64,000 nt of DNA from Eimeria necatrix (lineage: Eukaryota > Apicomplexa > Conoidasida > Eucoccidiorida > Eimeriidae), in NCBI RefSeq assembly GCF_000499385.1, contig NW_013654981.1, positions 3,252-67,251 of the forward strand. Direction: 5' to 3'. The translations under genes and the position numbers were made by a program. Shown piece by piece: positions 56,001 through 64,000 of this stretch. The stretch's first letter is position 1. Every line of letters starts with the position of its first letter. The notes under the pieces were generated by a model that was not told the DNA's origin, did no database searches, and saw only the letters and a program-made list of their open reading frames with translations.

Positions 56001-57928
56001 TGCTGCAGCTGCGCACACGTCTGCTGGTGCCTAGTCTCTGCTGCTGCTGCTGCTGCTTCAGCCCTATTTTTGGCGCGTTCTGCTTCTCTGCGCGTCTCCT
56101 CCTCTCTCCGCACAGCCGCAGCTAGCTGTGTCTCTGCCGTGGCTAGCTGGCTAGCTGTGGTGTCTAGCTTTTCCTTTATCCTGTCTGTCTCTGCATCAAG
56201 CTTGATGATGTACTGCGCCTGCCTCTGTCTCTCAGCCTCTGCCACTGCTAAGTCTCTTTCTGTCTGCTGCTGCTGCTTCTCCAGGGCCTCCAGCTGCTTG
56301 ACACAAATTGACTCGTTTGCCCGCAGGCGGTCCAGCTCGGCGTTAACTCCATCACGAGAAGCTTCCACCTAAAGAAACAACACCCTGAGCCCTAAACCAC
56401 GATTTCTCAACAACACTTCAAGCTTTAGGCACTAAAACAAAACAGTTTCAAGCCTTAGGCACTAAACGTGAAACAATTTCATGTTTTAAGCACCAAAATG
56501 AAAACGATTTTAAGATCAAGACACTCAAACGTGCAGGGAAAGATGGAAGCAGAGCCAGTGGTTTCAATACCGAGTGTGTGACTCAGGGATAGTTGCAAGG
56601 CAAATATCTGCAATATATTAAAAATAAAAGGGCTGCTAGACAAATCTCTGCAATATCTTAAAGCTGCGGGCTCAAAGTGAACAACTAGAACTGCTAGACA
56701 CATATATGCAATATCTTAACGCTAAGGACTCACGGTATACAAATGGGAATGCCAGGCACATATCTGCAATATCTTAAAGTTAAGGACTCACAATAAAATC
56801 CTAGGACTGCTAGGCCAATACTTGCAATAGGTTAAAGCTCAGGAATCAAAGTAAACAACAAGGAGCTCACCGCCTCGAGGCGAGAGGTGGCCTCTGCTGC
56901 AAGGGTCTGAGCCTCCTGGGCAGTTCGATGCGCAGCGCCTCTGTCAATCTCCAGGTGCCTCTGGAGCAGCAGCAGCGAGAGCAGCAGTAGCAGCAAATGG
57001 AGCACAAGCAGCAGCAGCTGCTGCTATGGGAAAGCTTGGTGAAAGAAACACACCCAACATCAGAGATACTACTGCTCGAAACTCCTGATCCTAAACATTC
57101 AAATTCGTGTAAACTGGGGACTCAAAGAACATCCAGATTGTTAGAATGCAACAAAGGGTTTAGGGTTTAAGACTAAATCTTTAGGGTTTGTTACACAGAG
57201 AGTCGTGAGCTCCTCTACTTGGCGCGTCAGCTGCTCTACTCGCAGCTGCTGCTGGGCGCATTGCCCCTCTAGCTCCAGCAGCTGGTGCTGTCTGCGGTCC
57301 GCCTGCAGCAGCAGCAGGAAAAATAGGAAAAGACAGCACCAGATGCAGTACCAGTCAGCAGCAATAACAGCAACACCACCACAGCCACCACCAAACTCCA
57401 GGCTACCTCAGAAAACCCCCGAATAGCCCTCAAAGCAGCAGCAAAGTTTACCGGGTCCCCCTAACAAGGCCTGTTAATAATGAAGGACCTGTTAGGAGGC
57501 CCTGGAGGATCCCTAGGGGCCCCCACAGTGTCCTTTGAGACACCATGTGGGCCTACTCGGACTCCTCAGGTCCCCTCTAGGGGCCCCCGGAAAGGCCGTA
57601 ATAGACTCTTTGGGTCTTAGAGCCTTTGAAGGACCCCACGCAATATCGAAAGCACCTCTTTTGGTCACTCATGGTGGCCCCAAAGGAGCAATTTAGAAGC
57701 CCCTCCAAAAAATCTAAGTCGCCTTCATAAACGGCTCTCAAGGGCCATCAAAAAGATTTTCAGAAGCCTCTGAGGCGCCCTTGGGGGGCCTCAAAGCGAA
57801 CCCCCTAGGGCCCCTTGGGGGCCCCTAAAGGGCCTTCAAATGTGGCTTAGGGGCTTTCGTTGGCTTACAAGGTGCTGCAGTCCACATTCTTGCCTCAGCT
57901 TTGCTGCTACTTCTTCCTCGAGCTTCAT
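53059..57928 (-). CDS. long Gln-rich coiled-coil protein with C-terminal GWFSGWF
   Basis: I do not recogn ise the family. Five exons join with agreeing phases: 57928-57869, 57302-57195, 56960-56871, 56368-54159, 53533-53059 (stop TAG), giving about 980 residues from ATG 57926-57928. The reading is continuous coiled coil: KLEEEVAAKLRQECGLQHL, then DRRQHQLLELEGQCAQQQL, VEQLTRQVEELTTLCRHLE and VEASRDGVNAELDRLRANES. About 700 further residues of Glu/Lys/Gln/Arg heptads end in VVERYNKLVQKYNTLLDDLE, FIRDPNVR. The last exon encodes VWTSIYKTNKSEG, a Lys/Ser/Asp-rich low-complexity tail and a glycine/aromatic C-terminus GWFSGWF. Such architecture suggests a filament, centrosome, Golgi tether or inner-membrane-complex scaffold, but nothing in the sequence decides. 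A possible upstream exon at 58165-58085 (ATG, MQQQQVQQKQDRDLQQKQQK, donor GTATGT) has the right character, but its phase does not join directly. Confidence 0.75.
56413..56526 (-). repeat. 31-bp minisatellite in coiled-coil gene intron
   Basis: Three to four degenerate 31-bp units containing TTTCAAGCCTTAGGCACTAA lie in the 502-bp intron 56369-56870. No CAG or telomere-type words are involved. Confidence 0.75.
56590..56866 (-). repeat. 58-bp minisatellite in coiled-coil gene intron
   Basis: About four and a half units of 58 bp, each with ACTGCTAGGCACATATCTGC followed by AATATCTTAAAG and a GGACTCA segment. The array ends within 10 bp of the donor GTGAGC at 56870. It shares the intron with the 31-bp array. 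Confidence 0.85.
57152..57190 (+). repeat. telomere-type tract in coiled-coil gene intron
   Basis: Three imperfect TTTAGGG units immediately after, in gene sense, the exon ending at 57195. Orientation is CCCTAAA in gene sense. Confidence 0.82.
57430..57868. other. intron of coiled-coil gene
   Basis: Unique sequence with scattered GGGGCCCC words and no open frame of note, between the MKLEEE exon and the second exon of the coiled-coil gene. Confidence 0.5.
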
Positions 57929-58084
57929 GCTGAAGTAACAGATAAAGGGGGCCCCGGAAATGAGATGTAAAGGCACTTCTTTGTCGCAGGTATTGGGTAA
58001 AAGCAGCAGCAGCAGCACCAGCAAAAGCGCAAAACTAATTACAAGCTACTAGTTGAGGGCGACACAGCTGCGGGTGTCACATAC

Positions 58085-58820
58085 GCAGAGAGGAAGGCAT
58101 AGGCGTTTTTGCTGTTTCTGCTGCAGATCGCGGTCTTGCTTTTGTTGCACTTGCTGCTGCTGCATTCACTCTTGCTTTTGTTCGTGAGCCTCCGGCGCTG
58201 CTGCTGCTAATGCTTTGGCAGCTGCGTTTTCTGCTGCAGCTAACTATCCTGTTTCTGTTGTTGCTTCTGCTTGTGCTGTTGTCACTGCTGTTCTTGCAGA
58301 AGTTTCTAATGCAGCTTCTCGTGATATTGGAGCTGCCGCTGCGGTTGCCGTAGGTGCTGTCTCCGTTGCTGCTGCAGCAGTCCCTGCTACAGCTACTGTA
58401 CTTCTCACTGCGTCGAATCCCCTTTGCTGGTGCTACTGCTGCTCCCGTTGTTGTGCGTGTCTTCACACGGCAGATGCAACAGGGGAGGTCCCTGCTCCCG
58501 GCGGTGGGCATTTGTCTTATATACCCTGTCTGTTTGGGAGGCTGCAGCGCCTTCGCTAAAGCGCAGACAGGCCTAATCGCTGGCAGCAGCTGGACCTTGC
58601 TGAAGTCGCGGTGACTGCAGCAAGCAGCCGCTAGCCACAACGGAAGCAGAAGCAACAGCAACTGCCGCCGCTTTTGCTGCGGCGGCAGCAGCTGTTGCTG
58701 CTGCCGCTGCTCCCGCAGTAATTGAGTCAAAAAAGGCAAAAAGAAGCCGGAGCACAAGCTAAGAAATATGTCGTAGTGGAAAGAGCAGAGCCAAGCAGCC
58801 CGCAGGTGTACCGGCACAGG
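58085..58820 (-). other. possible 5' exon and degenerate Gln-repeat tract upstream of the coiled-coil gene
   Basis: The minus strand at 58165-58085 encodes a short Gln/Lys coiled segment from an ATG, with a good GTATGT donor. Further upstream (58165-58330) the frame continues to read Gln/Lys/Glu but is broken by several stops. It looks like a decayed CAG-repeat coding tract. Mixed GCN triplets in the plus strand at 58215-58560 give a long Ala-rich shadow frame. Confidence 0.35.
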
Positions 58821-58899
58821 CTAATCGGGGCCCCCTTCCCCAGAGGCCTATCGATTGTGTTCGATTGTATAGGACGAAAAACAAAAACTTTAACACTGA

Positions 58900-61800
58900 T
58901 AAGTTGTAAGCAAATAGTTAAATTTAATAATAAGCAAATAATAACGGGAAAAGGCAGAATGGCCGGAGCCGCGACCGCTGGCGATGCAGAGGGCCCCTAG
59001 GGCATCGGACGAGGGGCCCCTGGTGTGTGCTTGTCATCTTCAGCTCGCCATAAATATTCCGCCATGTTATTTAGCAAATTCTATGAGTGAAAAATTATTA
59101 CTACATTACCAGTGCAGGTTTCGTTTTGATTGAGCTCTACACATGTTTCCTGTGAGTCCGTGGAGCTGGAGGGACTCTCACCTTTGTCCCTTTACCACAT
59201 TTCCTTGGGACACTCTTACAGACCCTGGCTGAGATTTATGAGCCACGTACACTAAAGTTCTTTCCCTATATTCTAAGCCCTAATATTCAAGTATCATCAC
59301 GCGAAGATGCCTCGCGAAGGGCTGCTGCTCCCAAGGCCACATCTAAGGTTGAGAGGCTACCACAGTGAATCCACGAGCCCCTAATCTTTAATCCTAAGCC
59401 GCAAAGGCCTTGCAAAAAACTCCTCTGTGGAAAACCATTTCAATTCATTGAGTCATTGAAGGTGGTTGAAATCGCTTTTATCACCTGCGGAAGCAGACTG
59501 TCAAACTTTCCGTGAGCTACGGCCATTGAATGCCCACAGTCAGAGCGAAGCGCCCTGCATGGGCAACACTGGCCACTGTAAAAATAAAAACACCTTCCAA
59601 TGAAGAGGTCGACTGAATTGCTGCAATTGCTGCATGGTAGTGCAAAAATGCTCCTACTACAAGGGGAATTTTAAACAACAGGAGCAAGGGAAAAGTCAAG
59701 GCACTGCATTGAGGCCCTATATGATTTAATGTACCAACTTTCCATGGAAAATTGTGGGCTAGTTTGAGTAGTACTACAAACATCTGGCCCATAAGGGACC
59801 CGTGAGAATTCCAGCTTACCTACTGCAGATGCACCCAGCTGTTATAGTTCGAGCCCAAGATGCTCGCGTGTTCATCCATAGATATAAACCTTACTATGCA
59901 GCCACAATCAACAGATTCCCGAATATTCGCCTGTCTATTTGAGTGTTGGCTCCTTTCTTCACCTTTCAAATCTTGGCCAGAGCTTCTGGCGGAAGTGTCG
60001 GTGTCAAAGGCGACAGATGAGACAGCTGCTGGTGTCTAAAGAAGCTTCCTACAATTAACACAAATTCATCTCGCCACTAGGACAATCGTTACTGAGCCAT
60101 TTTAAGGAAATCCGCATCTTTATTCACCCAGTTCATAGTGAATGAATGAACACTTGAGGTTGCTTCACAGAATGCCGATTGCACTGTCAGAAGGAAACAA
60201 CTACTTGGCAAATTGCTGCAAGCAAGATAATCAGCTACATATAAGACCGATAAAATCATGATCCCATGTTAAATATGCCCTCGATAAACTAACTGTAAGC
60301 TTGACGCGCCTTGCCCAATCAAAGTAAGCGTTCTAGTCGTGAATTGCCGTTCCTTGGGAGAGTACCACCATATGGCGCTTCATGTTTGAAAGGACACGAG
60401 AATGACATTTCTGTGTGGCCGTGTGTTTTGCATACAGCGGGTGTCAGTACAATTGCTCGCAGGACGACTTTTTTGCGTTAAGATATATGCCGGCAGTAAG
60501 CAAATATGTAGCGAAAGAATGCGACTCAGAGGACAGCCAGGTGCCCCAAAGGTTATACAGACGCACAACACTTGGCATTTTACACGCAGAACGCAGTTCT
60601 TATGGTACGTTTGTACGTGAAATGCTAGGCTTCAAGTCCAAGCCGCAGTGAGCTCGCCGTCGTAAGCAATCACATTTTGTAAAATCATCTTCCAGATATA
60701 GGAACACTCAGCGATTAACCGCACCACCTGAAAGAGAGCAAAATTTAAAGACACAACTCATCGTCAACTGAAACCAACTCTTAATTCTAACACAGAAAAG
60801 AGCACTGGTTGAAAAAAATTCAGAATGGACACGCACGATATCGCTGACCAACAACGCCACATCCTTGAGAGCACCCACCGTGCATACTGAAACATCGAGC
60901 AATCCGCTAGACCCCAAGAGTTTGCAATAGGAAGACTTTCTCTGCCGTTATATACAAGGCGGAGAGCAGACACATTGAGCCCAAAACCGTAAAGAGTAGG
61001 TCCTAAAAATGGTGCTCCTAGACTCTAGTGCCAGCAAACCAGAAGACGTTGGTTACACTATGTTTGAAAGCCAAACAATATTTTGCATGGGCAGAATCAA
61101 CAAGCCTTGCATTAAGCCGCAAAGCCTCTCAGACAGCTACGTTAAAGCCAACAAGTACACAGCACCTTTCCATTCGCTTTTGCTTCCAAGTGAATGGCAG
61201 TATGCTCACGTTTATATTGGAAAAATTGAAGACAAGATGCCTCAAATGTGATTTACTAGCTGCATAGCACCCAAAGAGAAGCACTGAGAATAGACAAGGC
61301 TAATGTTAGTTTGGTTGCTTACAGCTCGAGCGAAGTTGGATACACGCTCTTCCTTATGTAAAAACACAAAAAACGCACTAGGCGTCTTGCACTGGACTAG
61401 ATTACGTGTCTACGTGGTGTCCACGCTGCAATAGGTTTGCTGGAGCATTTAAAATAAGTGGCGTTTGGCAACAACATTCGTCCAAAGCGCGCAAGCACAC
61501 GCATAGAGGCGTGTTTCAAAAAGCATGAGCTCCCTGAAGCGACACATTCGTGAGCATACTTAGTAGCGCTATGCACGAATCCTGCCTGCATAGACAGACC
61601 ACGGCCAGCCAAGCAACACAGACACAGCTTGAAGCACGCAGGGCATGTAGATTAAGCAAAATAAAGATTTAGTACATTAAACGCTAGTGCGTTTTGGTCA
61701 CATCAAGATGTTCGCTAAGATCCACAGCAAAAGTTGTCATGCTGAGATTAAAAAGGTCTTTGGCAACGAAGCGTGCCAGTACTAAATGCGAATAGGCAGT

Positions 61801-64000
61801 CAAAATCCTATAACAAGATCTAAGTACAGGAATAGACGAATGCGTGCGTCGTCAAGGCAAGGCATTGTCAAGCTGAGGCATCTTCAAGGCCAGGACTACA
61901 GTGCAGCTATTTTGAGAGACACCGACTCTCAGCACCTGCCGTTTCACGCACAAGCTGATGTTTGGCTCCCGTAAAAAAAGCACGTGCAACAACCACTTGG
62001 CGTATATCGATATGTGCTCGTGAAATATGGATAGATACAGCCTAGCAACACACAGTGCGTCCCACAGAAGTATAGTTGGCTAGTGGACTTGTGAAAATGA
62101 GCTGACGATATCCTAAAGCAACTATGAAGACTCACTAAGGTTGTCAGACACAACGTAAGTGTTGGTAATGTGATGTTGAAATGTTAAATATTCAGGATTG
62201 AAGCGCATCAGCATTGTTGCATAACTTGGTTATTGTGGGTACTGAGAACAAGCACGACAGGAGGATTTCCATAGGAGTTGGCATAAAGAAGGGAAGAGCC
62301 CACAAGCCTGTGCACCGTTTAATTGGTTCCATATTTGTATTCCAAAAAGTAAACACTGGCAGGCCGTCGCTGTCACAGACAGTCGCCCTGTAGTTTACCC
62401 AGTCGCATTTATGCGGCGTAGCGACAAAATCCAATTTCGAGCAGGCCAGAAATGCAAAAGGCCGTTCTACAAACGGGAATTTAAAACCAATGTGGCAACA
62501 ATACGCGTCATCGTTGCATGACGCGCAGCGCAGTATTTAGAAATGCAGGGTGGGTTGTCTGCAGGGAGAGGCGCTCTTCTCATCCAAGTATTCTACGGAT
62601 GGATGAATTGCCAGCATATACGCAACCGCCAGCAAAATCTCACAACAAGCCCGCATGCATATGGTCGGTCTAAAAGGAAATATCAGCAAGGTGTACAAAC
62701 TCGCTAGCGCACAAAAGCGTCAAAACGGGCGTACTATAGGCGATTTTGCAGTAGCGACTCTGAAAAAAGATAACCCAACGGATGTCTGCATACTTACTGC
62801 AGCAAAAGCTCAAGTGCATGATAATTCAGAAAAAACAGAAGCCAATAGTCAGTTTGCAGTCTTCAGTACGCCTGTCCACTCGGCTGGCTTTACCCAGGTC
62901 AGCCACGATATCCGGCGCCAATACTCGGCTGCACCGACGAATATTGTAACAAACCCGAAATATGCGTCACGCACAAACTGCATTGCACTCAGTTTGAGCT
63001 GAGAAGCAAAGCAACCACTCTTTTCCTGCTCGGACCAATATATATAGGCATAGCTTGTCAGCAGGGAGCGCAATCGTACTGTAGCCACGTCACGAACCAA
63101 ATTGCGTAGATGAGCCAAACACGTCCTCATGAACAACATGATGATTATCGTTCCTTCCTACAGCCGAACACTTGCATTATAAATGAGAAACTTCCGTAAT
63201 CACTACCAAATAAATGATTTGGTTAGAACTTGATGAATTATTACGAGCATCTGCACAAGCATACTGCAAGCGAGCGTGCTGCTATGTTTCGTGAATCACT
63301 CAGCTCGCGGATTGACAGCACCCCGGCTCGGCGCATTATTCCTGTGACATTTGCACGCTCACAACGTTTTGGCCATGTTCATTGAAGTGCAAAAATGCTT
63401 TGATGTATTTTGAGAGCCTACTCTCTGCGGCGCATCGACGTTGGGTTGGGCCAGTGCAAATGCAAGCCCTGCTGTATATACCTTTCTACGTTGAGCTGGC
63501 AGGCCAGCAACGAGCTACGCACTCCTCACGCCAGCCATCTGCTTCAAAGCACTGAACTGTGTGCACAGCATGTAAAGGCAGCACAGCAATGCGTACGGCC
63601 TACGAGGGGCCTGGCAAGCCAAACAAAGTGATCACATGGAGGAGCAAAAAGCCAAGCACTCAGAAACTTACCTTGGTCTCCAGCTACTTCGGCGAACGTA
63701 GCCTGGGAGTACCTCAACTTCTGGATTCTACGTCAAGACACTTTACTTGAGGTACAATGAAGGACACGCGACGGTAAAGCGTTAGACCCGATTGCAACCA
63801 TTTGCGTCAGCTTCCAACACGAACAAAATGTTTCATCACACCATCCAGCCCACAAAAAAGCTTTGACCAGGCAGCGGATGTATGTTGCTTGTACTTCGTC
63901 TTTCACCCGAAGTACCCAAACCAAACTCCGGGATATCAAAAGAAGGCTGAGGACGCAATGCGTCTCAAAGCGCTTACAAATGATAAGCTCGCTGCAGCCA
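58900..64000. other. repeat-poor unique segment, no supported gene
   Basis: No CAG, telomere-type, CTAG or GGGGCCCC arrays occur and the composition is balanced. The longest ATG frame is 115 codons (62655-63002, +) with no motif. Others of 60-80 codons are within chance expectation. I find no reverse transcriptase, transposase, rRNA or tRNA signature. It resembles the 2.4-8.2 kb block and would be a second P-type segment. Confidence 0.55.

Noticed and set aside
58215..58559. 115-codon Ala-rich plus-strand frame
   Set aside because: It reads as the antisense of a broken Gln/Lys-coding tract and has no motif.
59841..59851. B-box-like GTTCGAGCC, possible tRNA
   Set aside because: No pairing T-stem, A-box or acceptor stem can be built around it.
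58900..64000. Retrotransposon or other mobile element
   Set aside because: No reverse transcriptase, integrase or transposase motif, terminal repeats or long open frame could be found by eye.

Overview
The window is nuclear DNA of an Eimeria-like coccidian (Apicomplexa). Three repeat classes saturate it: (CAG)n/(CTG)n tracts read as poly-Gln, poly-Ala or poly-Ser in exons, interstitial TTTAGGG/CCCTAAA telomere-type tracts, and GCTAGC or GGGGCCCC simple repeats. Genes are rich in introns with T-rich or CTG-rich acceptors. Repeat-rich blocks (about 1-2.4 kb, 8.2-52.4 kb, 53-58.9 kb) alternate with unique-sequence blocks (about 2.4-8.2 kb and 58.9-64 kb). This matches the repeat-rich/repeat-poor segmental layout known for Eimeria tenella chromosome 1. 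The species cannot be fixed from the sequence alone.

Layout: 1-1506 (-) is a partial Gln/Ala-rich gene running off the left end. 2.35-8.7 kb is unique sequence with no supported gene. 8984 to about 18.89 kb (-) is a complete or nearly complete long-form tRNase Z (ELAC2/TRZ1 type) in about 17 exons. 19413-20873 (+), head to head with it, is a 210-residue protein made almost only of the YVH1/DUSP12 zinc-binding domain, with no phosphatase domain. 23060 to about 31.3 kb (+) is a NOMO homologue (ER membrane/translocon accessory protein). 33665-34798 (+) is a small helix-hairpin-helix protein resembling a beta-type prefoldin subunit. 36816-44916 (+) is an IPI1/TEX10-like pre-60S ribosome assembly protein of about 2090 residues. 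46476-49622 (+) is a 1048-residue low-complexity protein. 50.1-52.3 kb is an unresolved coding-like locus. 53059-57928 (-) is a Gln-rich coiled-coil protein of about 980 residues ending in GWFSGWF. 58.9-64 kb is again unique sequence without a supported gene.

Most of these genes were found by joining short exons whose splice phases agree and whose joined product rebuilds a known family motif order; the largest single open frames are often antisense poly-Leu/Cys/Ala shadows. Functionally, tRNase Z, the YVH1-type zinc protein and IPI1 all belong to RNA maturation or 60S biogenesis. NOMO and the prefoldin-like protein belong to protein biogenesis. I infer no operon-like co-regulation beyond the divergent tRNase Z/YVH1 pair.
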